From Mycobacterium heidelbergense (GTDB lineage: Bacteria > Actinomycetota > Actinomycetes > Mycobacteriales > Mycobacteriaceae): a stretch of 64,000 nucleotides of DNA. The stretch covers positions 186,001 to 250,000 of the forward strand of contig NZ_AP022615.1 of the NCBI RefSeq assembly GCF_010730745.1, given 5' to 3'. Positions 40,976-50,388 of the stretch are shown here, in pieces. A model generated the notes under the pieces. The model did not search any database, was not told the DNA's origin, and saw nothing but the letters and a program-made list of their open reading frames with translations. Numbering within the stretch: position 1 is the stretch's first letter; the number at the start of each line of letters is the position of its first letter. A program made the translations under genes and the position numbers.

Positions 40976-41278
40976 TCAGGCTGCGCAGTCGGTACAGATC
41001 ATCACGCCATTCTTCTCGCTGGCGAGCCGGCTGCGGTGTTGCACCAAAAAGCAGCTCGAGCAGGTGAACTCGTCGGCCTGCTTGGGAATGACGCGAACCG
41101 ACAGCTCCTCACCGGACAGGTCGGCGCCGGGCAACTCGAAAGATTCGGCGGATTCGGATTCATCCACATCGACCACCGCCGAGGCCGCTTCGTTTCGTCG
41201 TGCTTTGAGCTCCTCCAGCGAGTCCTCCGAGACGTCGTCGGTCTCGGTGCGCCGTGGAGCGTCATAGTCGGTAGGCAT
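40976..41278 (-). CDS. DUF4193 zinc-binding protein (Rv2699c-like)
   Basis: A 100-residue acidic protein. The N-terminus is low-complexity and charged (DDVSEDSLEELKARRNEAASAVVDVDESESAESFELPG). The C-terminus has CSSCFLVQHRSRLASEKNGVMICTDCAA, a four-cysteine zinc ribbon. The DUF4193 family is small, conserved and of unknown function; similar proteins are reported with transcription or redox control roles in actinobacteria. ATG at 41278 has AGGGA upstream. It is divergent from cei. Confidence 0.86.
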   Translation of the reverse strand: MPTDYDAPRRTETDDVSEDSLEELKARRNEAASAVVDVDESESAESFELPGADLSGEELSVRVIPKQADEFTCSSCFLVQHRSRLASEKNGVMICTDCAA

Positions 41279-41458
41279 AATTTTCCCTGCCTTATCCCCT
41301 CGAATGCCCTCGTTATCCCAAGCAACGCTTTGTACCAGCGTCGAACGCATCCACCAAATGATTCGTGCCCGTATCACGTCCCGCTGTCATGTGATTTACG
41401 TCACACCACCGGGTTGACCCTTGTCTTGAGTCTTAAACAGGGCGTTTAGAGTGCAGCT

Positions 41459-42109
41459 ATGGTCGCACAAATCACCGAGGGTACCGCTTTTGACAAGCAC
41501 GGTAGGCCCTTTCGGCGACGCAATCCCCGCCCCGCGATTGTCGTGTTGGCCTTCCTGGTGCTGGCGACCGGGGTGGTCTGGACGGTGGCGCTGACGCGAC
41601 CGGCGAAGGTGCGCGAGGCCGTGGTGTGCAACCCGCCGCCGCAGCCGGCCGGGTCGGCGCCGGCCCAACTCGGCGAGCAGGTGTCGAGGACGGCCATGGC
41701 GGACGTCGTTCCCGCCAAGCTCGGCGACACCAGGGTCCGCGTCCTTAACGCCAGCGGGCGCGGTGGACAGGCCGCCGACGTCGCGGGCGCGATGAAGGAC
41801 CTGGGCTTCGCCCAGCCGACCGCCGCCAACGACCCCGTCTACGCCGGCGCCAGGCTGAACTGCCAGGGCCAGATCCGTTTCGGCACGGCCGGCCAGGCCA
41901 CCGCGGCCGCGGTGTGGCTGGTGGCCCCCTGCACGGAACTGTTCAACGACAACCGCGCCGACGACTCCGTCGATCTCGCCCTCGGCACGGAGTTCACCGC
42001 GTTGGCGCACAACGACGACATCGACGCGGTGCTGGCGAGCCTGCGCCCGGGCGCCACCGAGCCGTCGGATCCCCTACTGCTGCAGAAGATTCACGCCAGC
42101 AGCTGCTGA
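41459..42109 (+). CDS. cei: Cell envelope integrity protein Cei
   Basis: A 216-residue membrane-anchored protein. One N-terminal helix (AIVVLAFLVLATGVVWTVALT) is followed by an extracytoplasmic LytR_C-type domain (TRVRVLNASGRGGQAADVAGAMKDLGF; ATAAAVWLVAPCTELF) with two likely disulfides among Cys57, Cys144, Cys167 and the terminal Cys. Rv2700 (Cei) is needed for envelope integrity and virulence in M. tuberculosis. ATG at 41459. It converges on suhB with 5 bp between stops. Confidence 0.9.
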   Translation: MVAQITEGTAFDKHGRPFRRRNPRPAIVVLAFLVLATGVVWTVALTRPAKVREAVVCNPPPQPAGSAPAQLGEQVSRTAMADVVPAKLGDTRVRVLNASGRGGQAADVAGAMKDLGFAQPTAANDPVYAGARLNCQGQIRFGTAGQATAAAVWLVAPCTELFNDNRADDSVDLALGTEFTALAHNDDIDAVLASLRPGATEPSDPLLLQKIHASSC

Positions 42110-42114
42110 GGCGG

Positions 42115-42990
42115 TCAATCCAGGATCGGGTCCAGGCCGTTGAACCGCTCCAGGACGGCCAACAGCTCGTCGGCGATTCCGGGGGCGGCGGCCACCACCA
42201 ACCCGCCGCCGCCCGCGCCGTCGTGCGCCGGCACCACCACGCGGGCACCCGCCTCGGCGGCGATCAGGGCGCCGGCCGCGCGATCCCAGACCTGCAGTCC
42301 GTGCTCGTAGAAGGCGTCCAGCCGGCCCGCGGCGACCATGCACAGGTCCAGCGCCGCCGAACCGATGCGGCGCACGTCGCGGACCGCCGGCAGCAGCCGC
42401 GCCAACAACGCCGCCTGGGTGGTGCGGCGCCGCCGCGAGTAACCGAAACCGGTGCCCAGCAACGCCATCGACAAGTCGTCGACGGCCGAGCAGCGCAACG
42501 CGCCCGTCCCCCGCTCGTCGGTGACGTGCGCGCCGAGGCCCGCCGCCGCCGAGTACACCCGGCCGGCGACGACGTCGGCGACCGCGCCCGCGACCGAGAC
42601 GCCGTCGATCTGGGCGCCGACCGACACCGCGTAGGCCGGGATGCCGTAGACGAAATTCACCGTGCCGTCGATGGGATCGAGCACCCAGGTGACCGCGTCC
42701 GTGGCCGCGGGATCGGCGGGGCCGCCACCCTCCTCGCCGAGGATCGGGTCGCCGGGCCGAAGCTCGGCCAACCGATCCCGCAGCAGCCGCTCGGCCTCGG
42801 TGTCGACCACGGTCACCGGATCGGTCGGCGTGGTCTTCGACCGCACCGCGCCGCTGCCCGCGGTCGCCGGGTCGTCACCGAACAGCTCGGCGCGGCGGCG
42901 CCGCACGAACCCGGCGGCCTCGGCGGCCAGCGTCTCGGCCACCGAACGCAGCCGCGCGGGCTCGGCCGGCTGAACCGCGGGGCGCGTCAC
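42115..42990 (-). CDS. suhB: Inositol-1-monophosphatase family protein SuhB
   Basis: A 291-residue Mg2+-dependent phosphatase. Metal and catalytic motifs: PILGEEGGG (Glu pair), WVLDPIDGTVNFVYG (Asp-x-Asp-Gly-Thr) and QVWDRAAGALIAAEAG (second Asp). It likely dephosphorylates inositol-1-phosphate for phosphatidylinositol, LAM and mycothiol synthesis; related enzymes act on histidinol-phosphate or fructose-1,6-bisphosphate. ATG at 42990, divergent from ppgK by 84 bp. Homologue: Rv2701c. Confidence 0.93.
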   Translation of the reverse strand: MTRPAVQPAEPARLRSVAETLAAEAAGFVRRRRAELFGDDPATAGSGAVRSKTTPTDPVTVVDTEAERLLRDRLAELRPGDPILGEEGGGPADPAATDAVTWVLDPIDGTVNFVYGIPAYAVSVGAQIDGVSVAGAVADVVAGRVYSAAAGLGAHVTDERGTGALRCSAVDDLSMALLGTGFGYSRRRRTTQAALLARLLPAVRDVRRIGSAALDLCMVAAGRLDAFYEHGLQVWDRAAGALIAAEAGARVVVPAHDGAGGGGLVVAAAPGIADELLAVLERFNGLDPILD

Positions 42991-43074
42991 CGCTCTATCG
43001 CATCACAGCCGCCGCGGCCGCGCAGACGCCCCCGCTAAGGTGAGCGGACAGCCAAGTCTCGCCGAGGAGTTTCG

Positions 43075-43857
43075 ATGACCAGCCCCGACTCGACCGCCTC
43101 CACGCCGCAGCGTCGTGGATTCGGGGTCGACGTCGGCGGCAGCGGCATCAAGGGCGGCATCGTCGACATGGACACCGGGCTGTTGATCGGCGAACGGATC
43201 AAGCAGTTGACCCCGCAACCGGCGACGCCGTCGGCGGTCGCGAAGACCATCGCCGAGGTCGTCAACGGGTTCGGCTGGACCGGCCCCCTCGGCGTGACCT
43301 ATCCCGGCGTCGTCACCCACGGCGTCGTCCAGACGGCGGCCAACGTCGACAAGTCCTGGATCGGGACCAACGCGCGCGACGTCATCAGCGCCGAACTCGA
43401 CGGCCAGGACGTGACGATCCTCAACGACGCCGACGCGGCCGGGCTCGCCGAGCAGCGCTACGGCGCGGGCAGAGACCAGCCCGGCCTGGTCGTGTTGCTG
43501 ACCTTCGGCACCGGGATCGGCTCCGCGGTCATCCACAACGGGACGCTGATACCCAACACCGAATTCGGGCATCTCGAGGTCGGCGGCAAGGAGGCCGAGC
43601 AACGCGCGGCGTCATCGGTCAAGGAGAAGAACAACTGGAGCTACGAAAGGTGGGCCAAGCAGGTCACCAGGGTGCTGGTGGCCATCGAGAACACGATCTG
43701 GCCGGATCTGTTCATCGCGGGCGGCGGCATCAGCCGCAAGGCCGACAAGTGGCTGCCTTTGCTCGAAAACCGCACCCCGGTGGTGGCCGCCGCCCTGCAG
43801 AACACCGCCGGCATCGTGGGCGCGGCCATGGCCGCGACCTGGGACGTGACGCACTGA
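43075..43857 (+). CDS. ppgK: Polyphosphate glucokinase PpgK
   Basis: A 260-residue ROK-type kinase that phosphorylates glucose with polyphosphate or ATP. The phosphate-binding motif is GVDVGGSGIKGGIVDMDTG; the sugar and catalytic base region is NDADAAGLAEQRYG; TFGTGIGSAVIHNG is the second phosphate motif. The mycobacterial family marker FGHLEVGGKEAEQRA is clear. ATG at 43075 with GAGGAG upstream. It is followed by a hairpin and then sigA. Homologue: Rv2702. Confidence 0.96.
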   Translation: MTSPDSTASTPQRRGFGVDVGGSGIKGGIVDMDTGLLIGERIKQLTPQPATPSAVAKTIAEVVNGFGWTGPLGVTYPGVVTHGVVQTAANVDKSWIGTNARDVISAELDGQDVTILNDADAAGLAEQRYGAGRDQPGLVVLLTFGTGIGSAVIHNGTLIPNTEFGHLEVGGKEAEQRAASSVKEKNNWSYERWAKQVTRVLVAIENTIWPDLFIAGGGISRKADKWLPLLENRTPVVAAALQNTAGIVGAAMAATWDVTH

Positions 43858-43861
43858 AATT

Positions 43862-43888
43862 TGCCCGGTAGGCCGGTACGACCGGGCA
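43862..43888 (+). terminator. Hairpin after ppgK
   Basis: TGCCCGGT (43862-43869) and ACCGGGCA (43881-43888) pair perfectly over an 11-nt loop, starting 5 bp after the ppgK stop. No U-tract follows. It would separate ppgK from the sigA transcript. Confidence 0.6.
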
Positions 43889-43895
43889 CTGTCGT

Positions 43896-43901
43896 TACAA
43901 T
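43896..43901 (+). promoter_or_regulatory. Probable -10 element of sigA
   Basis: TACAAT is a close match to the SigA -10 consensus, lying just after the ppgK terminator hairpin. It would start a transcript near 43908 with a leader of roughly 130 nt before the sigA GTG. No strong -35 hexamer is visible, which is common in mycobacteria. Confidence 0.5.
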
Positions 43902-44035
43902 GGTGCTCGGCGACCGCCCGACCGAACAGCGTGCGAGTAGTCACGCTGATATCAACGCCGACATTCGACATAGCAGACACTTTCGGTTGACCATGCCCAT
44001 ACCCACCGGAAGTGAGCCCAAACGAAGGGGTGTAA

Positions 44036-45595
<1,560 letters not shown>

Positions 45596-45612
45596 CCGGC
45601 CGGCCGCGCCGC

Positions 45613-45990
45613 ATGCCAGCCAACCGCACGGTGGTCTCGTCCGGGTCCGACTTCGAGTCGGCGGTCGGCTATTCGCGCGCGGTGCGCGTCGGCCCGCACG
45701 TGTCGGTGGCCGGCACAACCGGCGCCGGACCCGCCGGCGACATCGCCGCCCAGACCCGAGACGCTTTGCGCCGCATCGAGATCGCGCTCCAGCAGGCGGG
45801 CGCGGCGCTCACCGACGTGGTGCGCACCCGCATCTACGTGACCGACATGTCGCGCTGGCGGGAGGTCGGCGCGGTGCACGCCCAGGTTTTCGGCGAGATA
45901 CGCCCGGCGGCCACCATGGTCGAGGTCTCCGCGCTGATCGCCCCCGGCCTGCTGGTGGAAATCGAAGCCGACGCCTACGTGGGGTCCTGA
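45613..45990 (+). CDS. RidA/YjgF/Rid-family protein (Rv2704-like)
   Basis: A 125-residue trimeric Rid-fold protein. Family marks are SRAVRVGPHVSVAGTTG, DALRRIEIALQQAGAALTDVVRTRIYVTDMSRWREVGAVHAQVFGEIRPAATMVEVSAL and the C-terminal LLVEIEADAYV. The Arg in VRTRIYVTD is the residue that RidA enzymes use to bind the carboxylate of imine substrates, so 2-iminoacid hydrolysis is possible. It starts 17 bp after sigA, likely on the same mRNA. Its end overlaps the convergent DUF952 gene by 16 bp. Confidence 0.88.
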   Translation: MPANRTVVSSGSDFESAVGYSRAVRVGPHVSVAGTTGAGPAGDIAAQTRDALRRIEIALQQAGAALTDVVRTRIYVTDMSRWREVGAVHAQVFGEIRPAATMVEVSALIAPGLLVEIEADAYVGS

Positions 45991-46343
45991 GGCGCCACGA
46001 CCGGGGGGAAGGTCCCATCCGGCGACGGCGGATAGGCGGCGACCCCGATCACGGCGCGGACGGGCAGCGGACCGTACAGATGCGGGAACAGCATCGACTC
46101 CGGATCCGTTGCCACCCCGGGCTCCCACCGCACGGGCGAGCCCAGCAGGCGCGGATCGACGTGCAACAGGACCAGGTCGTCGCGGCCGCGGAAGAGCCGG
46201 TTGGCCGGCAGGTGGACCTGCTCGGGCGTCGATAAATGGATGAATTCGGCGGGCGCCTGGAGGCGGATCCCGCCCCGGCGGCGGGCGCGAGACCAGTCCC
46301 GCGCCCCGCAGAGGTGGACCAGCACGCGAGCGGCGACGGTCAC
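45975..46343 (-). CDS. DUF952 protein (Rv2705c-like)
   Basis: About 122 residues. VLVHLCGARDWSRARRRGGI, EFIHLSTPEQVHLPANRLFRGRDDLVLLHVDPRLL and LFPHLYGPLPVRAVIGVAAY match the DUF952 pattern (FIHLST and HLYG are typical). Function unknown; some relatives are fused to metabolic enzymes. The GTG at 46343 is a reasonable start but other GTGs lie nearby. It is convergent with and overlaps the RidA-like gene. Confidence 0.75.
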   Translation of the reverse strand: MTVAARVLVHLCGARDWSRARRRGGIRLQAPAEFIHLSTPEQVHLPANRLFRGRDDLVLLHVDPRLLGSPVRWEPGVATDPESMLFPHLYGPLPVRAVIGVAAYPPSPDGTFPPVVAPQDPT

Positions 46344-46476
46344 AGTCGCATACCTTAGAGAGCCCACCCGGGCGGGCCCGAACGGGTCGTGAGAAACGAC
46401 ACACCCGATAACCACCGGGGAACAAGGTGAAAACGCCATACGTCTGAGAGAGTGAATGCACGAGAACGGAGCAGCC

Positions 46477-46662
46477 ATGAATGGAACTCTGACCAGTCCC
46501 GGACTGACGAGAGCGGACCGCTGCGACCGCTGCGGCGCCGCGGCTCGTATCCGGGCCACGTTGCCTTCCGGGCTTGAGCTTCTCTTCTGCCAGCACCACG
46601 CCAACGAGCACGAGGCGAAGCTGAGCGAGCTGGACGCCGTGCTGGAGGTCAGCGAAAGCTAG
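46477..46662 (+). CDS. DUF7455-type small zinc-binding protein
   Basis: A 61-residue protein: RADRCDRCGAAARIRATLPSGLELLFCQHHANEHEAKLSELDAVLEV. The CDRCG and CQHH pairs should hold one zinc ion. Such small proteins are conserved across Actinobacteria, often near sigma or ribosome genes, with unknown role. ATG at 46477 is chosen for the GGAG before it; ATG at 46456 is also in frame. A GGAAC-N18-GTC sequence at 46419-46444 could be a weak stress-sigma promoter. Confidence 0.75.
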   Translation: MNGTLTSPGLTRADRCDRCGAAARIRATLPSGLELLFCQHHANEHEAKLSELDAVLEVSES

Positions 46663-46720
46663 CCCGCCGAACTCACCCGCCGGCAATGTCGCGGGCACGG
46701 GCAGTCATCGGTAATGCTGG

Positions 46721-47689
46721 ATGGGTATGAGCGATCAGGTCGCAAAGCCGTCGCGCCACCACGTCTGGCGAATCAGTCTCAGGACCCTGTCGAAAAGCTG
46801 GGACGACTCCATCTTCTCGGAGTCGGCGCAGGCCGGTTTCTGGTCGGCGCTGTCCCTGCCGCCGCTGCTGCTGGGGATCCTGGGCAGCCTGGCGTACGTG
46901 GCGCCGCTCTTCGGCCCGGACATGCTGGCCAACATCGAACGTCAGCTGATTTCGACGGCCCACAGCGTGTTCTCCCCCAGCGTGGTCAACGAGATCATCG
47001 AGCCGACGATCCGGGACATCGCCAACAACGCGCGCGGCGAGGTGGTGTCGCTGGGCTTCCTGATCTCGCTGTGGGCGGGTTCGTCGGCGATCTCGGCGTT
47101 CGTCGATTCGGTGGTCGGGGCGCACGACCAGACGCCGCTGCGCCACCCCGTGCGGCAGCGATTCTTCGCCCTGTTCCTGTACCTGGTGATGCTGGTGGTC
47201 GTGGTCGCGGCGGCGCCGCTGGTGGCGGTGGGGCCGCGCAAGGTGGGCGAACACATCCCGGTCAGCCTGGCCAACGTCCTGCGCTACGGCTACTACCCGG
47301 CGCTGATCCTCGGCCTGATGGTCGGGGTCATGATCCTGTACCGGGTGGCGTTGCCGGTGCCGCTGCCGTCGCATCGGCTCATCTTCGGCGCGACGCTGGC
47401 GACCGCGGTCTTCGTGATCGCCACGCTGGGATTGCGGATCTACCTGCGGTGGATCACCAGCACCGGGTACACCTACGGCGCGCTGTCCACGCCGATCGCG
47501 TTCCTGTTGTTCTCGTTCTTCGGCGGTTTTGCGATCATGCTGGGCGCCGAACTCAATGCCGCCATCCAGGAGGAGTTCCCGGCGCCGGCGACGCACGCCC
47601 ACCGGCTGCGCAACTGGGTGCTCTCGCACGCGCCCGGCAACGCTGAGAGGCCCCAACGCGACGTCGCGACGGCGGAGCCGCCGGCCTGA
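46721..47689 (+). CDS. YihY/BrkB-family membrane protein (Rv2707-like)
   Basis: A 322-residue protein with six hydrophobic helices. SLRTLSKSWDDSIFSESAQAGFWSALSLPPLLLGILGSL, SLGFLISLWAGSSAISAFVDSV and FFALFLYLVMLVVVVAAAPLVAVG are the conserved YihY blocks, followed by LLFSFFGGFAIMLGAELNA. The family was once called ribonuclease BN but is an integral membrane protein of unknown, possibly transport-related, function. ATG at 46721 or 46727. It ends directly beside the convergent DUF3039 gene. Confidence 0.88.
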   Translation: MGMSDQVAKPSRHHVWRISLRTLSKSWDDSIFSESAQAGFWSALSLPPLLLGILGSLAYVAPLFGPDMLANIERQLISTAHSVFSPSVVNEIIEPTIRDIANNARGEVVSLGFLISLWAGSSAISAFVDSVVGAHDQTPLRHPVRQRFFALFLYLVMLVVVVAAAPLVAVGPRKVGEHIPVSLANVLRYGYYPALILGLMVGVMILYRVALPVPLPSHRLIFGATLATAVFVIATLGLRIYLRWITSTGYTYGALSTPIAFLLFSFFGGFAIMLGAELNAAIQEEFPAPATHAHRLRNWVLSHAPGNAERPQRDVATAEPPA

Positions 47690-47929
47690 TCAGTCCCTCT
47701 TGAGCCGCTCGTAGATCTGTTTGCACTCGGGGCAGACCGGCGAGCCGGGCTTGGCCGCCCGGGTGACGGGAAATACCTCCCCGCACAGCGCCACCACGTG
47801 GTTGCCCATCACCGCGCTCTCGGCGATCTTGTCCTTCTTGACGTAGTGGAAGTACTTGGGCGTGTCGCTGCCGGTCCCGTCGTCGACGCGTTCGTCGGTC
47901 TCGGTGCGTTCGATCGTCTGGGTCTGCAT
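47690..47929 (-). CDS. DUF3039 small protein (Rv2708c-like)
   Basis: A 79-residue protein: FHYVKKDKIAESAVMGNHVVALCGEVFPVTRAAKPGSPVCPECKQIYERL. Two Cys of CPEC and the CGEVF cysteine suggest a zinc site. DUF3039 is conserved next to sigB-region genes in Actinobacteria; function unknown. Its stop codon abuts the stop of the YihY gene with no gap, and it is divergent from the DUF3099 gene by 75 bp. Confidence 0.83.
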   Translation of the reverse strand: MQTQTIERTETDERVDDGTGSDTPKYFHYVKKDKIAESAVMGNHVVALCGEVFPVTRAAKPGSPVCPECKQIYERLKRD

Positions 47930-48004
47930 GCCTCATATTGTGCACTGCCCGCGGGCCCCAAAACCGGCGAAGCCGGAATCGATCGCGTGTGGGACAGTGG
48001 AGGG

Positions 48005-48433
48005 ATGAAGCGCGACTCCGATGCGGGGTCCGGAGACGGGTTCGACGACTTCGACGACAGGGACCGGCCGGTTCTCATCACCAGCGCCGCACCCTCGTAC
48101 GAAGAGGAGCATCGCGCTCGGGTCCGTAAGTACTTGACGTTGATGGCGTTCCGGATTCCGGCGCTCATCCTGGCCGCCCTCGCGTACGGCGCCTGGCACA
48201 ACGGCCTGATCTCGCTGCTGATCGTGGCGGCGTCGGTGCCGCTGCCGTGGATGGCGGTGCTGATCGCCAACGACCGGCCCCCTCGCCGCTCGGACGAGCC
48301 GCGGCGGTTCGAGGAGTCCCGGCGCCGCACTCCCCTGTTCCCGAGGGCCGAGCGGCGCGCGATCGAGCCGTCGCGCGACCCGCAGCCACGAACGCACGTG
48401 CCGCCCCGCGCCTACGGCGACGGTCCCCGCTAG
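48005..48433 (+). CDS. DUF3099 membrane protein (Rv2709-like)
   Basis: A 142-residue protein. The acidic N-terminus ends in RPVLITSAAPSYEEEHRARVRKYLTLMAFRIP, the DUF3099 signature. Two helices follow (ALILAALAYGAWHNGLISLLIVAASVPLPWMAVLIA), then a basic, disordered C-terminus. Function unknown. It stands just upstream of sigB as in H37Rv. ATG at 48005. Confidence 0.85.
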   Translation: MKRDSDAGSGDGFDDFDDRDRPVLITSAAPSYEEEHRARVRKYLTLMAFRIPALILAALAYGAWHNGLISLLIVAASVPLPWMAVLIANDRPPRRSDEPRRFEESRRRTPLFPRAERRAIEPSRDPQPRTHVPPRAYGDGPR

Positions 48434-48518
48434 CCGGCCGCCCGCCGGACTTCTCAGGACATTCTCAGGTCGTCGGCACATTTGTGCACGTCAAGGCGTG
48501 TGAGATCGCGCGGGGGTG

Positions 48519-48544
48519 GGAACTCCCGGAACGGGTCTGTCGTT
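48519..48544 (+). promoter_or_regulatory. SigE/SigH-type promoter of sigB
   Basis: GGAAC-N18-GTT (GGAAC at 48519-48523, GTT at 48542-48544) matches the ECF sigma consensus known for the mycobacterial sigB promoter, which is driven by SigE and SigH under envelope, heat and oxidative stress. It lies 38 bp before the sigB ATG. Confidence 0.7.
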
Positions 48545-48581
48545 AAACGACATGACAGTACAAGGCGAACGGGAGGTCGCT

Positions 48582-49553
48582 ATGGCGGAAGCCACCACGA
48601 GGGCCACCACAAGCAGGATCGACAGCGATCTGGATGCTCAAAGCCCCGCGGCTGACTTGGTGCGCGTCTACCTCAACGGCATTGGTAAGACGGCGCTGCT
48701 CAACGCGGCGGGCGAGGTCGAACTGGCCAAGCGCATCGAGGCGGGGCTGTATGCCGAGCATCTGCTGGAGACCCGCAAGCGCCTCGGCGAGAACCGCAAA
48801 CGCGATCTCGAGGCCGTCGTGCGCGATGGCGAGGCGGCGCGCCGTCACCTGCTGGAAGCGAACCTGCGCCTGGTGGTGTCGCTGGCCAAGCGCTACACCG
48901 GTCGGGGGATGCCGCTGCTGGACCTCATCCAGGAGGGCAACCTCGGGTTGATCCGCGCGATGGAGAAGTTCGACTACACAAAGGGTTTCAAGTTCTCGAC
49001 CTACGCCACGTGGTGGATCCGTCAGGCCATCACCCGCGGCATGGCCGACCAGAGCCGCACCATCCGCCTGCCGGTTCACCTGGTCGAGCAGGTCAACAAG
49101 CTGGCGCGGATCAAGCGGGAGATGCACCAGAACCTGGGACGCGAAGCCACCGACGAGGAACTGGCCGCCGAATCCGGCATCCCGGTCGAGAAGATCAACG
49201 ACCTGCTGGAGCACAGCCGCGACCCGGTGAGCCTGGACATGCCGGTCGGCTCCGAGGAGGAGGCCCCGCTGGGCGACTTCATCGAGGACGCCGAGGCGAT
49301 GTCCGCGGAGAACGCGGTGATCGCCGAGCTGCTGCACACCGACATCCGCAGCGTGCTGGCCACCCTCGACGAGCGCGAGCACCAGGTGATCCGGCTGCGT
49401 TTCGGCCTCGACGACGGCCAGCCGCGCACCCTGGATCAGATCGGCAAGCTGTTCGGCCTGTCCCGCGAGCGGGTCCGCCAGATCGAGCGGGACGTCATGT
49501 GCAAGCTGCGCAACGGCGAGCGCGCCGACCGGCTACGGTCGTACGCCAGCTAA
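48582..49553 (+). CDS. sigB: Principal-like stress sigma factor SigB
   Basis: A 323-residue group 2 sigma-70 factor: SigA-like regions without the long N-terminal extension. Region 2 is AKRYTGRGMPLLDLIQEGNLGLIRAMEKFDYTKGFKFSTYATWWIRQAI; region 4.2 is LFGLSRERVRQIERDVMCKLRNGERADRLRSYAS. ATG at 48582 with GGGAGG upstream gives the same length as H37Rv SigB (Rv2710). It is controlled by stress sigma factors through the GGAAC/GTT promoter just upstream and followed by a strong hairpin before ideR. Confidence 0.97.
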   Translation: MAEATTRATTSRIDSDLDAQSPAADLVRVYLNGIGKTALLNAAGEVELAKRIEAGLYAEHLLETRKRLGENRKRDLEAVVRDGEAARRHLLEANLRLVVSLAKRYTGRGMPLLDLIQEGNLGLIRAMEKFDYTKGFKFSTYATWWIRQAITRGMADQSRTIRLPVHLVEQVNKLARIKREMHQNLGREATDEELAAESGIPVEKINDLLEHSRDPVSLDMPVGSEEEAPLGDFIEDAEAMSAENAVIAELLHTDIRSVLATLDEREHQVIRLRFGLDDGQPRTLDQIGKLFGLSRERVRQIERDVMCKLRNGERADRLRSYAS

Positions 49554-49575
49554 AGTCGCCAACCCGAGCCAAACA

Positions 49576-49619
49576 GCAAGACGGTATGCCCGCCGCGTCG
49601 CGGCGGGCATACTGCTTGC
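49576..49619. terminator. Strong hairpin between sigB and ideR
   Basis: TATGCCCGCCGC (49585-49596) and GCGGCGGGCATA (49600-49611) pair perfectly over a 3-nt loop, with an outer GCAAG/CTTGC pairing (49576-49580 with 49615-49619). This very stable stem begins about 20 bp after the sigB stop, so it should end the sigB transcript and insulate ideR. Confidence 0.8.
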
Positions 49620-49684
49620 CTGGGCAGCGTTACACCCATTCGCGCAGCTGGCGAAGTAGACTCGGCGTCAATGGAGGGTACTGA

Positions 49685-50380
49685 ATGAACGACCTGGTCG
49701 ATACCACCGAGATGTACCTGCGGACCATCTACGACCTCGAGGAAGAGGGCGTGACGCCGCTGCGTGCCCGGATCGCGGAACGCCTCGACCAGAGCGGCCC
49801 GACTGTCAGCCAGACCGTGTCCCGCATGGAGCGCGACGGATTGCTCCACGTCGCCGGCGACCGCCACCTGGAACTCACCGACAAGGGCCGGGCGCTGGCC
49901 GTCGCCGTGATGCGCAAGCACCGCCTCGCGGAACGATTGCTCGTCGACGTCATCGGGCTGCCGTGGGAAGAGGTGCACGCCGAGGCGTGCCGGTGGGAGC
50001 ACGTGATGAGCGAGGACGTCGAACGCCGGCTGGTCAAGGTGCTCAACAACCCCACCACCTCCCCGTTCGGCAACCCGATTCCGGGCCTGCTGGACCTGGG
50101 CGTGGGCCCGGAGTCCGGCGCCGACGACGCCAACCTCGTCCGGTTGACCGAGCTGCCCGCCGGATCGCCGGTGGCGGTCGTGGTTCGGCAGCTCACCGAG
50201 CACGTCCAGGGCGACATCGACCTGATCACGCGGCTCAAGGACGCCGGCGTCGTCCCCAACGCGCGGGTGACCGTCGAGACCAGCCCGGCCGGCGGGGGGG
50301 TCACCATCCTGATCCCGGGCCACGAGAACGTCACCCTGCCGCACGAGATGGCGCACGCCGTCAAGGTCGAGAAGGTCTGA
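49685..50380 (+). CDS. ideR: Iron-dependent regulator IdeR
   Basis: A 231-residue DtxR-family repressor that, loaded with Fe2+, represses siderophore genes and activates iron storage. The winged helix is ARIAERLDQSGPTVSQTVSRMERDGLL. Metal ligands are visible: Met10 (TTEMYL), His79 and Glu83 (KHRLAERLL), and the His/Cys/Glu/His cluster in VHAEACRWEHVMSEDVE. The C-terminal SH3-like domain is present (AGGGVTILIPGHENVTLPHEMAHAVKV). ATG at 49685 has GGAGGG upstream; TAGACT near 49657 may be its -10. Homologue: Rv2711. Confidence 0.98.
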   Translation: MNDLVDTTEMYLRTIYDLEEEGVTPLRARIAERLDQSGPTVSQTVSRMERDGLLHVAGDRHLELTDKGRALAVAVMRKHRLAERLLVDVIGLPWEEVHAEACRWEHVMSEDVERRLVKVLNNPTTSPFGNPIPGLLDLGVGPESGADDANLVRLTELPAGSPVAVVVRQLTEHVQGDIDLITRLKDAGVVPNARVTVETSPAGGGVTILIPGHENVTLPHEMAHAVKVEKV

Positions 50381-50388
50381 CCCGCGCC

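Noticed and set aside
49621..49684. IdeR box autoregulating ideR
   Set aside because: I looked for the 19-bp palindromic iron box upstream of ideR and saw nothing close to it.
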